From NCBI RefSeq assembly GCF_020524495.1, contig NZ_JAIVLB010000010.1, forward strand, positions 1 to 64,000: a DNA stretch of 64,000 nucleotides, in the 5' to 3' direction. This DNA comes from Bacillus stratosphericus (GTDB taxonomy: Bacteria; Bacillota; Bacilli; Bacillales; Bacillaceae). A model generated the notes under the pieces. The model made no database searches, was not told the DNA's origin, and worked only from the letters and a program-made list of their open reading frames with translations. A program made the position numbers and the translations under genes. Of this stretch, positions 45,472 to 55,899 are shown piece after piece. Each line of letters opens with the position of its first letter. Position 1 is the stretch's first letter.

Positions 45472-47291
45472 TATGGGGATGACACATCTCCTTTTTTCTT
45501 GACACTTGCTGTAATGAGTTTTGTCAAGGTGTCAGATCCTTTTGTTGAAAGATGGACGCCATCTGGCTGAAAATAGGATGACTGTCCTGTAGCGGCTGAA
45601 TGCCAATCGACCAACGTGACGTTGCGATGTTGATTCGATACCCGCCGGATCACTGCGTTGACGTCATTTTCCCAAGCCCTCGGAATTTTCGTGTTCACAA
45701 GGAAAATGTGTGCTTTTGAAAAATGCTGAATGAATGATGTCAATGTGCCCTCAGTGAAATAACCATTTGTGCCAAGCTCAATAATTACAGCTGCATCTGT
45801 TTGATTAAATGAAGCGTATTGAGGGGCGATGCTGATGGCTTCCTTCATTTGTCTACCAACCTTTGCATCAATGGTGATTTGTTCATATACCTTTTCAAGA
45901 TTCGGGGCAATGTCTAACATGACGGAATCGCCAATGGCAAGAACTTGGTGAAATTGTTTGTGATCTGCTGCTTTTTTCTCGTGTTTATCATTCTTTTTCT
46001 TCGCTTTTGATTCAGGAGGGTCTACTGCTTTTTTTGGCGCAGTCTTAATGTGTGTCACTTCTTTCGCATGTGGAGATGTATGAGACGAGCTAGACATGCC
46101 AATCGTAAATAAAATCAAGAGAGCTGCGCCGATCCCAAGGAACACTTTATTGGACACAGACCATTGTTTGATCCCCTTTTTCCAAATAGACCAAGAGGTA
46201 AAATATTGTCTAAACCCAAGCTGGCGAATCGGCTGTTCGATCAAGCGGTAGGAAGCCTCTGCTATTAGTAGAATCGCTATGAGCTGCAATGTGACACGCC
46301 ACATGGAAGGCTGGCCAATCTCAATGACAGGTGTGGTCAATACGATGATTGGGTAATGCCATAAGTAGATACCGTAAGACCGCTTTCCAAGCAAGACGAG
46401 TGGTTTAAAGGACAGCCATTTCCCCACGAGACTTGCAGGGTGGCATACGCACGCAATTAAGATGGCTGCATTGAGACAGAATAAAAGCATACCGCCCTGG
46501 TAGAGAAAGCTGTCAAATTCGTCCACTGCATAAACACATAAGAGGAAAATCGCCAGTGAACCAAATCCCGTTATATGTAACATACGTCTGCCGACAGGAA
46601 GTAATTTTCTGCTTGAAAGTCTTTGCATCGGCCATACAAATGCAAGACTGCACCCAATCAGTAGCGCAAATGCGCGTGTATCTGTTCCATAATAAACCCT
46701 GCTTTGATCAGTATCAGGAGAATAGAGAATCGCCATCCATAAGGCGGAGACCAGTGCAAGAACAAAGGTGATCATGAAAAGGTGGGATCTATTTTTGATC
46801 CATTTCAGTCCAGCAATCAACAGCACCGGCCAGATCATATAAAATTGCTCTTCAATCGCCAAAGACCACAGATTCTTCAGTGGAGATACAGCATTGAAGC
46901 TATCAAAGTAAGACAGCTGATGGAAAATGTACCACCAGTTACTCACATAAAAAAAGGACGATAAAGCATCGCCCCTTATGGACAATAATGCATTTGAACC
47001 AGCAATGGCACACCAGCTGACGGTTAAAAAAATCATGACATAGGCAGCCGGAAGAAGCCTTCTAATGCGGCCCATCCAAAATGTCAACAGCTCTTGATAG
47101 CCCAAAGCTTGCTGATGTAACAAGATCGTCGTAATCAAGTAACCGGAAATCACAAAAAACAAATCAACGCCAAGAAACCCGCCGCTTGCGGATCCAATAT
47201 GTAAGTGATAAGCAATGACTGCCATTACGGCAACAGCTCTTAGCCCATCTAATCCTAATATGTAACGTAAACGGTTTTCCTTGCTGTTCAT
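45471..47291 (-). CDS. OatA-like membrane acyltransferase with SGNH domain
   Basis: 606 residues. The N-terminal acyltransferase-3 domain (about 10-350; GLDGLRAVAVMAVIAYH and FFVISGYLIT) has some ten membrane helices. One more helix and a Lys-rich linker follow, then an extracytoplasmic SGNH esterase domain with Ser in AIGDSVM (about 452) and the Asp-His pair DGVHLS (about 578). This is the layout of peptidoglycan O-acetyltransferase OatA and of B. subtilis YrhL. The start at 47291 has GGGGGATTC; an upstream start 17 codons earlier is less likely. It would modify wall polymers and lower lysozyme sensitivity. Confidence 0.9.
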   Translation of the reverse strand: MNSKENRLRYILGLDGLRAVAVMAVIAYHLHIGSASGGFLGVDLFFVISGYLITTILLHQQALGYQELLTFWMGRIRRLLPAAYVMIFLTVSWCAIAGSNALLSIRGDALSSFFYVSNWWYIFHQLSYFDSFNAVSPLKNLWSLAIEEQFYMIWPVLLIAGLKWIKNRSHLFMITFVLALVSALWMAILYSPDTDQSRVYYGTDTRAFALLIGCSLAFVWPMQRLSSRKLLPVGRRMLHITGFGSLAIFLLCVYAVDEFDSFLYQGGMLLFCLNAAILIACVCHPASLVGKWLSFKPLVLLGKRSYGIYLWHYPIIVLTTPVIEIGQPSMWRVTLQLIAILLIAEASYRLIEQPIRQLGFRQYFTSWSIWKKGIKQWSVSNKVFLGIGAALLILFTIGMSSSSHTSPHAKEVTHIKTAPKKAVDPPESKAKKKNDKHEKKAADHKQFHQVLAIGDSVMLDIAPNLEKVYEQITIDAKVGRQMKEAISIAPQYASFNQTDAAVIIELGTNGYFTEGTLTSFIQHFSKAHIFLVNTKIPRAWENDVNAVIRRVSNQHRNVTLVDWHSAATGQSSYFQPDGVHLSTKGSDTLTKLITASVKKKGDVSSP

Positions 47292-47532
47292 GAAAATGAA
47301 TCCCCCATCAATGTTAAACGCCTCTTTTTTGTTGCACTCCAAAAGAACAACGATTCTTTTATTTTATATAAGAGTAGACGAACCGGCATCACATTTTGTT
47401 GGCGAATTTCTGGGTTTTTTTAAATTTTTTATATGAAGAAAAAAATTGATAAGCTAAAGGGATTGTCTTATCTTTATACTCAAATCAAAAATCCCTGTCA
47501 TAATAAAATAAGAAGAAAAGGGGTTATGTTGA

Positions 47533-48408
47533 ATGAGAACGATTGAAAATGATCAGTTATTGGTTCAAATCAATGAGAGAGGCGCTGAGGTCAGAGAGGT
47601 GCTTCACAAGGAAAGCGGACATCATTATATGTGGTATGGTGATCCCGCTTATTGGGGCAGGGTGTCGCCTGTCTTATTTCCGATTGTTGGCAGATTAAAA
47701 GATGATCAATACAAGATTGGGGATCAAACCTATGAGCTAACGCAGCATGGATTTCTTCGTGATGTCGATTTTGAACTATATGAAGAAGCGAAAGGTAAGG
47801 TGACTTTTCAATATCAATCAAATGGCCTCCACCTTACGCAATATCCCTATGAGTTTACAGCCCGCATTCGTTATGAACTGTCGCAAAATGGACTGACGAT
47901 TGCCTGGGAAATTGAACATGACGGGGAAGACACGATGTATTTCTCCATTGGCGGACACCCAGCATTCAATGTCCCGCTTGTCGAAGGGGAGCAAACAACC
48001 GATTATTTGCTGACACTGATACCTTCCACTGAGCATAAACCTGTACAATATGAACTGCGGGATTCACTTGTGAGGGAGAAGGAGAAAGACGTTCATCTTG
48101 AGCCGATTCAGCTACAGTCAGAGCTCTTTCAGCACGATGCGATGATCTTTAGTCATATCAATCGAGTGTCATTATCATCCCCAAAAGGTCAGGGTGTTGA
48201 GGTTGACCTCAGTGGTTTTCCATTCGTGGGCATTTGGTCTCCTTATGATCCAAAAAAGGGAACGATGGCTCCTTTTGTTTGTATTGAGCCTTGGTATGGA
48301 ATCGCAGATATGGAAGGGACGAATAAGCAGTATAAGGACAAATTCGGTATTCAAACCTTAGAAAAGGATGAGAACTTTCAAGCAGCCTACACCATTTTCT
48401 TCAAATGA
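47533..48408 (+). CDS. Aldose 1-epimerase family protein (LacX-like)
   Basis: 291 residues of the galactose-mutarotase beta-sandwich. SPVLFPIVGRLKDDQY near residues 42-57, the QHGFLRD motif near 70-76 and GGHPAFNVP near 143 are typical, with His73 and His145 as probable catalytic pair. Such proteins interconvert alpha and beta anomers of aldoses or hexose phosphates. AAAAGGGGTTATGTTGA precedes the ATG. The deo operon follows after 60 bases, which may be chance. Confidence 0.88.
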   Translation: MRTIENDQLLVQINERGAEVREVLHKESGHHYMWYGDPAYWGRVSPVLFPIVGRLKDDQYKIGDQTYELTQHGFLRDVDFELYEEAKGKVTFQYQSNGLHLTQYPYEFTARIRYELSQNGLTIAWEIEHDGEDTMYFSIGGHPAFNVPLVEGEQTTDYLLTLIPSTEHKPVQYELRDSLVREKEKDVHLEPIQLQSELFQHDAMIFSHINRVSLSSPKGQGVEVDLSGFPFVGIWSPYDPKKGTMAPFVCIEPWYGIADMEGTNKQYKDKFGIQTLEKDENFQAAYTIFFK

Positions 48409-48469
48409 ACATTTGTGCATGATAAGGTGAACAATCTGTTATAATAGAAGAAAAAAAGGAGGCGTACGA

Positions 48470-49414
48470 ATGGATCGGGAGAAACAGCAATTAAGTATTG
48501 AAGCGGCAAGGCTTTATTACTTATCTGATTACAGCCAGCAGGAAATCGCCAAACAGCTCGACCTGTCGAGACCGACTGTGTCTCGTCTACTTCAATATGC
48601 GAAGGAGAAAGGGTACGTCCAAATTACGGTGATGGACCCATTTGAGGATTTAAATGAGCTGTCCTCATTGCTCAAGGAAAAGTACGACCTGCTCGAAGCT
48701 CATGTGGTGTTTTCGCCAATGGACGACTATCCGACCATCACCGATTACCTGAGCCGATTTGGTGCAGATTACCTGCAAAAAACGGTGAAAGACGGTGATG
48801 TCGTTGGGGTGAGCTGGGGAACTACGATGTATCAAATTGCACAAAAGATGCAACCTAAACAGGTAAAAGGTGTAGAGGTGGTCCAGCTAAAAGGCGGGAT
48901 CAGCCATTCACATGTGAATACATATTCTGCGGAAACCATCCAGCTGTTTGCTGAGGCTTTTCAAACAGCCCCCCGCTATTTGCCGCTGCCTGTTGTGTTT
49001 GATAGTGCAGCCGTTAAAGAGATGGTCGAACAGGACAGACATATTCAGCGCATCATTGAAATGGGCAAACAGGCTAATATCGCTGTGTTTACTGTTGGGA
49101 CGGTAAGAGATGAGGCACTTTTGTTTAGGCTTGGTTATTTCCGTGAAGAAGAAAAAGCGTTGCTCAAGGCATCCAGCGTCGGAGATATCTGTTCGCGTTT
49201 TTATGATCAAGAAGGGCGCATTTGCAGTAAAGCCATTAACAACCGAACAATCGGTGTGGAGCTTGATGATTTAAGAACAAAAGAACGCTCCATTCTTGTT
49301 GCTGGCGGACATCGAAAGGTTGCTTCTATCCATGGGGCACTAAGAGGAAAATATGCGAACGTATTAATCATTGATCAGCACACAGCAAGAACTCTTTTAA
49401 ATGTCACAAATTAG
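48470..49414 (+). CDS. deoR: Deoxyribonucleoside regulator DeoR (SorC family)
   Basis: 314-residue repressor of the deoC-nupC-pdp operon, released by deoxyribose-5-phosphate. The N-terminal HTH is DYSQQEIAKQLDLSRPTVSR (about 20-40). The sugar-binding domain of SorC type follows (VVGVSWGTTMYQIA, VVQLKGGI). AAAGGAGGCGTACGA precedes the ATG. The gene directly upstream of deoC in B. subtilis is also deoR. It ends just before its own operator. Confidence 0.95.
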   Translation: MDREKQQLSIEAARLYYLSDYSQQEIAKQLDLSRPTVSRLLQYAKEKGYVQITVMDPFEDLNELSSLLKEKYDLLEAHVVFSPMDDYPTITDYLSRFGADYLQKTVKDGDVVGVSWGTTMYQIAQKMQPKQVKGVEVVQLKGGISHSHVNTYSAETIQLFAEAFQTAPRYLPLPVVFDSAAVKEMVEQDRHIQRIIEMGKQANIAVFTVGTVRDEALLFRLGYFREEEKALLKASSVGDICSRFYDQEGRICSKAINNRTIGVELDDLRTKERSILVAGGHRKVASIHGALRGKYANVLIIDQHTARTLLNVTN

Positions 49415-49415
49415 A

Positions 49416-49466
49416 TGAACAAAATTTCATAACTATGTTTACTATTGTTCAATAGTCATTTAAGAT
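49416..49466 (+). promoter_or_regulatory. DeoR operator and deoC promoter
   Basis: TGAACAAAATTTCA (49416-49429) matches the core of the known DeoR palindrome ATTGAACAAAATTTCAAT. The promoter is TTTACT (49438-49443), 17-base spacer, TAAGAT (49461-49466). A further GTTCAAT half-site lies within the spacer (49447-49453), as the known B. subtilis layout has a half-site between -35 and -10. Confidence 0.8.
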
Positions 49467-49499
49467 GAAAGTATCTTAACTAAAAGGAAGTGTGAATGC

Positions 49500-50171
49500 A
49501 TGACGATAGCAAAGCTCATTGATCATACAGCACTAAAAGCAGATACATCTAAAGCTGCAATTTTGCAGTTACTTGAAGAAGCAAAGACTTATCAATTTGC
49601 ATCTGTTTGTGTCAATCCAACATGGGTGTCTCTTGCAGCAAAAGAACTAGCAGGGACAGGCGTTGATGTATGTACAGTGATCGGTTTCCCTTTAGGCGCA
49701 AGCACAACGGCGGTCAAGGCATTCGAAACAAAGGATGCGATTGAAAACGGAGCGACTGAAGTAGACATGGTCATCAACATTGCGGCACTGAAAGATTGCG
49801 AATATGTTGTGGTTGAACAAGATATTCGGGCAGTTGTAGACGCGGCAAAAGGTCAGGCACTTGTGAAAGTCATCATTGAAACATGTTTACTCTCAGAAGA
49901 AGAGAAAGTTCGAGCTTGTGAGCTTTCAGTGAAAGCTGGCGCTGATTTTGTGAAAACATCGACTGGATTTAGTACAGGCGGTGCAACGGCTGAGGACATC
50001 GCATTGATGCGTAAAACAGTAGGACCTGACATTGGTGTGAAAGCATCAGGCGGCGTAAGAAAAAAAGAAGACGTTGAGGCAATGACAGCTGCAGGCGCTA
50101 CCCGCATTGGTGCAAGTGCAAGCGTTTCCATTATCAAAGGAGATCAATCAGCTCCTTCGAAAGACTATTAA
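49500..50171 (+). CDS. deoC: Deoxyribose-phosphate aldolase
   Basis: 223-residue class I aldolase that splits deoxyribose-5-phosphate into acetaldehyde and glyceraldehyde-3-phosphate. The Schiff-base lysine lies in VKTSTGF (about residues 151-157), and the second key Lys in VKASGGVR (about 179-186). AAAAGGAAGTG precedes the ATG. It is the first gene of the deoC-nupC-pdp operon (dra in older B. subtilis naming). Confidence 0.97.
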   Translation: MTIAKLIDHTALKADTSKAAILQLLEEAKTYQFASVCVNPTWVSLAAKELAGTGVDVCTVIGFPLGASTTAVKAFETKDAIENGATEVDMVINIAALKDCEYVVVEQDIRAVVDAAKGQALVKVIIETCLLSEEEKVRACELSVKAGADFVKTSTGFSTGGATAEDIALMRKTVGPDIGVKASGGVRKKEDVEAMTAAGATRIGASASVSIIKGDQSAPSKDY

Positions 50172-50309
50172 TTCATAACATCCTATGGTAGGATAACATT
50201 CGTGACTCATTAAATGATGAAAAAGTCATATGCGGAAGGATCTCGTTACTGGGAATTTCTTCCGCCATTTGTTTGCGAAAATAGGGTTCGTTCCATACAA
50301 GCGCATTAA

Positions 50310-50323
50310 TGTAAACGAATTCA
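50310..50323. promoter_or_regulatory. cre-like site upstream of nupC
   Basis: TGTAAACGAATTCA matches the cre consensus TGWAANCGNTNWCA at 13 of 14 positions. It lies 17 bases before the nupC start, inside the operon, where CcpA could act as a roadblock. The 168-base deoC-nupC gap also holds a GCGGAAG / CTTCCGC hairpin. Confidence 0.6.
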
Positions 50324-50340
50324 TTCAAGGAGGAAAAACA

Positions 50341-51521
50341 TGAAATACGTGATTGGTATCATCGGTTTGCTGGTGATTCTCGCCATTGCTTGGCTGGCAA
50401 GTAACGAAAGAAAAAGAGTGAAATTCCGTCCAGTCATTGTCATGATTGTACTGCAATTTATTTTAGGTTATATTCTGCTCAATACAGGTGTTGGAAACTT
50501 CCTAGTTGGAGGCTTTGCGAAAGGATTCCAGATGCTTCTAGGCTATGCAGGTGAAGGAATTAACTTCGTATTTGGTGGACTAATGAATGATAATGCGTCA
50601 ACTTTCTTCCTCAACGTCTTGCTCCCGATCGTCTTTATTTCTGCATTGATCGGTATTCTGCAGCATTGGCGTATCCTTCCGCTTATCGTACGCGGAATTG
50701 GATATTTGCTTAGTAAAGTAAATGGAATGGGAAAACTAGAATCCTACAACGCAGTAGCGTCTGCGATTTTAGGTCAATCAGAAGTTTTTATTTCCATTAA
50801 GAAACAGCTTGGATTATTACCTCAGCAGCGTCTTTATACATTGTGTGCATCTGCGATGTCGACTGTATCGATGTCCATTGTCGGTGCCTATATGCAAATG
50901 ATTAAACCAGAGTACGTCGTCACAGCACTTGTGCTGAACCTATTTGGTGGATTTATTATTGCGTCTATTATCAATCCATATGAAGTGTCTAAGGACGAAG
51001 ACATGCTTGAAGTCGTAGAAGAAGAAAAACAATCCTTCTTTGAAATGCTTGGCGAATATATTATGGATGGTTTCAAAGTAGCGATTGTTGTCGCTGCGAT
51101 GTTGATTGGATTTGTTGCGTTAATTGCGATGATTAATGGAATCTTCACAGCTGCCATCGGTGTTTCATTCCAAGATATACTTGGATATGTTTTTGCACCA
51201 TTTGCTTTACTAGTCGGTGTACCTTGGAACGAAGCGGTACAAGCAGGAAGTATTATGGCAACCAAAATGGTGTCCAACGAATTTGTGGCGATGCTAGCAC
51301 TGTCTGAAGACGGTATGAATTTCACTGCTCGTACAGAAGCCATCATCTCTGTATTCCTTGTATCCTTTGCGAACTTCTCCTCTATTGGTATCATTGCTGG
51401 AGCAGTCAAAGGCTTAAACGAAAAACAAGGAAACGTTGTTGCCCGCTTTGGATTAAAGCTGTTATTCGGTGCAACACTCGTCAGCTTCTTAACAGCAGGC
51501 GTTGTCGGTTTGCTTTACTAA
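50341..51521 (+). CDS. nupC: Nucleoside:H+ symporter NupC
   Basis: 393-residue concentrative nucleoside transporter (CNT family) that imports pyrimidine nucleosides. The family text [18 protein letters not shown] (about 143-160) contains the substrate-binding GQSE motif; [17 protein letters not shown] (about 305-321) is the other. AAGGAGGAAAAAC precedes the ATG (the start codon begins at 50340/50341 at a line break). It supplies substrate for Pdp and DeoC of the same operon. Confidence 0.96.
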
Positions 51522-51545
51522 CATAAAAAAGGAATGGTGAAAACA

Positions 51546-52847
51546 ATGAGAATGGTAGATATCATTGCGAAAAAACGTAACGGAAAAGAATTATCTCCAG
51601 AGGAAATTTCTTTCTTTGTCAAAGGATATACGGACGGAACAATTCCTGACTACCAAGCAAGTGCCTTGGCTATGGCAATTTTCTTCCAAGATATGACGGA
51701 TCAAGAACGTGCAGACTTAACACTCGCTATGGCGAACTCAGGGGATACGATTGACCTGTCTGCCATTGACGGAATTAAAGTAGATAAGCACTCAACAGGC
51801 GGTGTAGGCGATACAACAACACTTGTACTGGCTCCTTTAGTTGCAGCACTTGATGTACCTGTTGCGAAAATGTCTGGACGTGGCCTTGGTCATACAGGTG
51901 GAACCGTGGACAAGCTTGAGGCTGTGAAAGGCTTCCACGTAGAAATTACAAAAGACGAGTTCATCGAGCTGGTCAACCGTTATAAAGTAGCGGTGATTGG
52001 ACAGTCAGGCAATCTGACACCTGCTGATAAAAAGCTTTATGCTCTTCGTGATGTGACAGGAACCGTTAACTCGATCCCGCTTATTGCAAGCTCGATCATG
52101 AGTAAGAAAATTGCTGCTGGTGCAGACGCCATCGTACTAGATGTGAAAACTGGTGCAGGTGCCTTCATGAAAACACCTGAAGACTCTGAGAAGCTTGCCA
52201 AAGCCATGGTGCGCATCGGAAACAACGTAGGCAGACAAACAATGGCTGTCATCTCTGATATGTCTCAGCCGCTAGGATTAGCGATTGGAAATGCCTTAGA
52301 AGTAAAAGAAGCTATCTACACACTGCGAGGCGAAGGTCCTGAAGACTTAAACGAGCTCGTTTTGACATTAGGAAGTCAAATGGTCGTTCTTGCGAAAAAA
52401 GCAGACACGTTAGATGAAGCAAGAGAAAAACTGGTTGAAGTGATGAAAAACGGCAAAGCACTTGAGAAATTCAAGGAATTCTTAGAAAATCAAGGTGGAG
52501 ACAGCTCGATTGTGGATCAGCCGGAAAAACTGCCACAAGCCCCTTATCAAATCGACGTACCTGCTAAAGAATCAGGTGTGGTCGCTGAAATCGTCGCAGA
52601 CGAAATCGGTGTTGCAGCCATGATTCTTGGAGCAGGTCGTGCAACAAAAGAAGACGATATCGACCTATCTGTCGGTATCATGCTGAACAATAAAGTGGGT
52701 GATCGTGTAGAAAAAGGAGAATCTCTTGTGACGCTGCATGCCAATCGTGAAGATGTGGCAAATGTCATGGAGAAAATTTATGACAACATCCGTATTGCTG
52801 ATCAAGCCGATGCACCAACATTGATCCACACAGTAATTACAGAGTAG
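51546..52847 (+). CDS. pdp: Pyrimidine-nucleoside phosphorylase
   Basis: 433 residues, the length of B. subtilis Pdp. It cleaves uridine, thymidine and deoxyuridine with phosphate. [12 protein letters not shown] (about 81-92) and [16 protein letters not shown] (about 111-126) are the phosphate/nucleoside loops of the thymidine phosphorylase family. An in-frame ATG-like start four codons upstream is rejected since AAAGGAATGGTG precedes 51546. It is the last gene of the deo operon, closed by a strong terminator. Confidence 0.97.
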   Translation: MRMVDIIAKKRNGKELSPEEISFFVKGYTDGTIPDYQASALAMAIFFQDMTDQERADLTLAMANSGDTIDLSAIDGIKVDKHSTGGVGDTTTLVLAPLVAALDVPVAKMSGRGLGHTGGTVDKLEAVKGFHVEITKDEFIELVNRYKVAVIGQSGNLTPADKKLYALRDVTGTVNSIPLIASSIMSKKIAAGADAIVLDVKTGAGAFMKTPEDSEKLAKAMVRIGNNVGRQTMAVISDMSQPLGLAIGNALEVKEAIYTLRGEGPEDLNELVLTLGSQMVVLAKKADTLDEAREKLVEVMKNGKALEKFKEFLENQGGDSSIVDQPEKLPQAPYQIDVPAKESGVVAEIVADEIGVAAMILGAGRATKEDDIDLSVGIMLNNKVGDRVEKGESLVTLHANREDVANVMEKIYDNIRIADQADAPTLIHTVITE

Positions 52848-52852
52848 AGAAA

Positions 52853-52884
52853 AAGGACAAAAGCGATTTGCCGCTTTTGTCCTT
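52853..52884 (+). terminator. Terminator of the deo operon
   Basis: Perfect 13-bp stem AAGGACAAAAGCG / CGCTTTTGTCCTT with a 6-base loop; the flanking T run is short. Confidence 0.85.
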
Positions 52885-52904
52885 ATGTACCAGTTATGCT
52901 ACTA

Positions 52905-53120
52905 TCAATTGCGAAATCGGCTGATGAAGGCAACGTATCCTACAAACTGTTCAAGGATATGGAAAAGGAAATACCTTTTTAATGGTGGAAGTGTGGAAAA
53001 ATGAAGCTGCGGTTCAGAGCCATATTGCAAGTGCATATTTCCAAGCTTTCGTAGTAAAGACAAAAGAATTTTTAGCCGCTCCACTTGATGTTGTTGCATA
53101 TCAAGGTGAGCAGCTTTCAT
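52905..53120 (+). pseudogene. Frameshifted antibiotic-biosynthesis-monooxygenase (ABM) domain gene
   Basis: Rightward text AKSADEGNVSYKLFKDMEKE then IPF meets a stop; one base shifts the frame and it continues LMVEVWKNEAAVQSHIAS, AYFQAFVVKTKEFLAAPLD and VVAYQGEQLS to a stop. This is the C-terminal two-thirds of a small ABM/quinol monooxygenase-like protein. The 5' part is gone and a frameshift lies at the T-run 52977-52981. Confidence 0.75.
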
Positions 53121-53136
53121 AGAAAAACAACAAACA

Positions 53137-53168
53137 CCCTAGGCGTTCATTGCCTAGGGTTCTTTTAT
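53137..53168 (+). terminator. Hairpin terminator before the metalloprotease gene
   Basis: CCCTAGGC / GCCTAGGG with a 7-base loop, then TTCTTTTATTTT. It follows the ABM remnant and isolates the metalloprotease gene. The 140 bases up to that gene carry an AT-rich promoter region with TAGAAT near 53270. Confidence 0.8.
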
Positions 53169-53310
53169 TTTCAACACCTGGTTTATCCATTTCATTATCG
53201 TATTGTGCATTTTCCACAAAAATTCTGAAAATAAAATATTTTTCGACTTAAGTATACTGGAATATGCTAGAATTATATATTATTTATTACCATATTAGGG
53301 AGGAACCAAT

Positions 53311-55692
53311 ATGAAAAAAGGGAAATGGACGAGTATTGCATTAACAGCTGTCCTCAGTTTAGGCACATTGACAGTTTTCAGCACCCCGCTATCTGCCCAC
53401 ACCACAAAAAAGACAACATCCTCAGATGGCGGTCATTATTCAGGCATTCCATTCGATGCAAGTGTTGTGAATGAAGACCGTCTCATCAAAGCTCTGAAAA
53501 AACAAGGGAAAATCAAAAAGAATGCCAATGAGGTAGAAACCCAAAAGGTATTAAAGAACTATTTAAAGAAAAAAGAAGAAGCTGCCATGAAACAAAGCGC
53601 AAGTACCTTAACAGAAGAGCCTGAATTCCTAAAAGATTACAAACAAGAAGTACATAACAAATTAGCCAAAAAGAAAAAGCTAAAGAAACATAAAGGAAAA
53701 GAAGGCAACCAAGTAAAACCGGTCAAAAAGGAAAAGTATAAAGGCGACGTTCGCAATGATAAAGTGCTGGTTTTATTAGTAGATTTTAAAGATTATAAGC
53801 ATAATAGTATTAAAAAAGAAGAGACGGATATGTACTATGACAAGTACGATCAACAGCACTATCAAGATATGATTTTCGGAAAAAATGGCTACTTCGGTCC
53901 AGATGGTAAACGAAAAGTATCCATGAAGCAATATTATGAAAAACAGTCGGGTGGAAGTTACACGATTAGTGGAACAGTAACTGGATGGTATACATCCAAG
54001 CATGAAGCAGCTTATTACGGCGGGAACGTCCCTGACGGAGAAGGAAGTGATGGAAAACCGCGTGAATTAGTGAAAGAAGCACTCGAAGCAGCAGCCAAAG
54101 ATCCGAACATTGACCTCGGTGAATATGATCAATGGGATCGCTATGATATTGATGGAGACGGCGTTTATAACGAACCAGACGGTATCATTGATCATCTCAT
54201 GGTCGTTCACGCTGGTGTAGGTGAGGAAGCAGGCGGCGGACAGCTCGGCTCTGACGCTATATGGTCGCACCGCTGGTCACTTGGTGATGTGTATGAGATT
54301 CCAAATACTGAATCTGAAGTTGGTCAAGGCGGGAAATTAGGTGCTTTAGATTATACCATTGAGCCTGAAGATGGCGCAGCAGGTGTTTTCTCACATGAAT
54401 TTGGGCATGATCTTGGCCTTCCTGATGAGTACGATACACAATACACAGGCAGAGGGGAGCCCGTTTCTTACTGGTCTATCATGTCAAGTGGGAGCTGGGC
54501 AGGTAAAATACCTGGTACGGAGCCAACAGGTTTTAGTCCATATGCGAAAGAAATGCTTCAAAACCTGCATGGCGGCAACTGGCTTTCTGGACAAACCATT
54601 GATAGTAATACATTAAAGAAAAGCAAAACAGTGTTAATCGATGAAGCAGTAACAAAAGGTACGAACCATGATGCTGTTCGAGTCGATTTACCAGATAAAG
54701 AAGTTGTCGTCACAACGCCTGTCCAAGGGAAATACGCTTACTTCAGCGGGACGGGTGACAATTTGAATGCAACCATGACGACAACTGGTATTGATTTGTC
54801 GAAGGGAAGCAAAGCAGAGCTTACTTTTAAAGCATGGTACGATATCGAAGAAGATTATGATTATGCGTATGTAGAGGTTCGTGAAACAGGGACAGATCAA
54901 TGGAAAACCATTGCGGGTAATATCACGGATGATCAAAATGAAGCAGGTGCTAACGAAGGAAATGCCATCGACGGAAAATCATATGGCTGGGTAGATGCAA
55001 CCTTTGATTTATCTGCTTACGCAGGGAAAAAGATTGATCTGCAATTCCGCTACACAACCGATGCGGGTTATTCGTTACCAGGTTTATTCGTGGATGATCT
55101 AAACATAACAGCAGATGGAACAAAAGTGTGGTCTGATGATGCCGAGGGAACGTCCACTTTTACCTTCAATGGATTCTCTCAATCTAATGGAAAACAATAT
55201 GCAGCACAGTACTATTTACTAGAATGGCGCTCTAATGCTGATGTCGATAAAGGTTTAAAGCATATCAAACGAGGAGCAAGTCTGATGAGCTATAATAACG
55301 GTTTGGTCGTGTGGTATGTGGATCAATCTTATAGTGATAACTGGGTAGGGAATCATCCAGGGAATGGCTTCCTTGGTGTGGTCGATGCGGATCAGCAAGT
55401 ATTGAAATGGAGTGACGGCTCCATTGCGGCCACTGGGTTCCAAGTACATGATGCAGCATTTTCTTTAAATCCAAGTACGAAACTGAATATTGATTATACA
55501 GAGACGACAGGTTTAAACTTGGAAGATCGCTATATTCGCCCAACTCGTACATTTAGTGATAAAAAGAATTATGTGAATCCAAATAACCCAGATGCAGGGC
55601 GTGATGTGCTGTCATATGGGCTATCCTTTAAAGTCGTTGCACAAAGTAAGGATCGCTCTGTTGGAAAGGTATTAATTTCTAAAAGTAACTAA
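53311..55692 (+). CDS. Secreted M6-family metalloprotease (immune inhibitor A type)
   Basis: 793-residue exported protease. A Sec signal peptide is seen (residues 1-29, ALTAVLSLGTLTVFSTPLSA), then a Lys-rich pro-region (about 30-140). The M6 catalytic domain follows, with zinc motif HEFGHDLGLPDEYD (His362 and His366, approximate), and a C-terminal jelly-roll/VEG domain. The length fits InhA of Bacillus. InhA-type proteases cleave antimicrobial peptides and host proteins. AGGGAGGAACCAAT precedes the ATG. It is monocistronic. Confidence 0.93.
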   Translation: MKKGKWTSIALTAVLSLGTLTVFSTPLSAHTTKKTTSSDGGHYSGIPFDASVVNEDRLIKALKKQGKIKKNANEVETQKVLKNYLKKKEEAAMKQSASTLTEEPEFLKDYKQEVHNKLAKKKKLKKHKGKEGNQVKPVKKEKYKGDVRNDKVLVLLVDFKDYKHNSIKKEETDMYYDKYDQQHYQDMIFGKNGYFGPDGKRKVSMKQYYEKQSGGSYTISGTVTGWYTSKHEAAYYGGNVPDGEGSDGKPRELVKEALEAAAKDPNIDLGEYDQWDRYDIDGDGVYNEPDGIIDHLMVVHAGVGEEAGGGQLGSDAIWSHRWSLGDVYEIPNTESEVGQGGKLGALDYTIEPEDGAAGVFSHEFGHDLGLPDEYDTQYTGRGEPVSYWSIMSSGSWAGKIPGTEPTGFSPYAKEMLQNLHGGNWLSGQTIDSNTLKKSKTVLIDEAVTKGTNHDAVRVDLPDKEVVVTTPVQGKYAYFSGTGDNLNATMTTTGIDLSKGSKAELTFKAWYDIEEDYDYAYVEVRETGTDQWKTIAGNITDDQNEAGANEGNAIDGKSYGWVDATFDLSAYAGKKIDLQFRYTTDAGYSLPGLFVDDLNITADGTKVWSDDAEGTSTFTFNGFSQSNGKQYAAQYYLLEWRSNADVDKGLKHIKRGASLMSYNNGLVVWYVDQSYSDNWVGNHPGNGFLGVVDADQQVLKWSDGSIAATGFQVHDAAFSLNPSTKLNIDYTETTGLNLEDRYIRPTRTFSDKKNYVNPNNPDAGRDVLSYGLSFKVVAQSKDRSVGKVLISKSN

Positions 55693-55696
55693 ACAG

Positions 55697-55730
55697 AAAG
55701 CCGGATTCTACTATTGAATCCGGCTTTTTA
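55697..55730 (+). terminator. Terminator after the metalloprotease gene
   Basis: Perfect 12-bp stem AAAGCCGGATTC / GAATCCGGCTTT with a 7-base loop and TTT tail. Confidence 0.93.
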
Positions 55731-55899
55731 ATATGTCGAGACAAGGGTTTTCATAAGACGGTCGGTTTTTTGATCGAATGTCTGTTCTTTTTTATTTTGA
55801 TATCCGAATGAAACCATTATATAATAGAAATTGGAAGTTTTTCTTTCAATCATGGTTCTTTTTGAGCTGTTAAAAAACAGGAAAGGATGAGCGTTACTA

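Noticed and set aside
50888-51409. 173-codon leftward frame opposite nupC
   Set aside because: Ser/Thr/Ile-rich antisense shadow of a membrane protein gene; nupC is fully supported on the plus strand.
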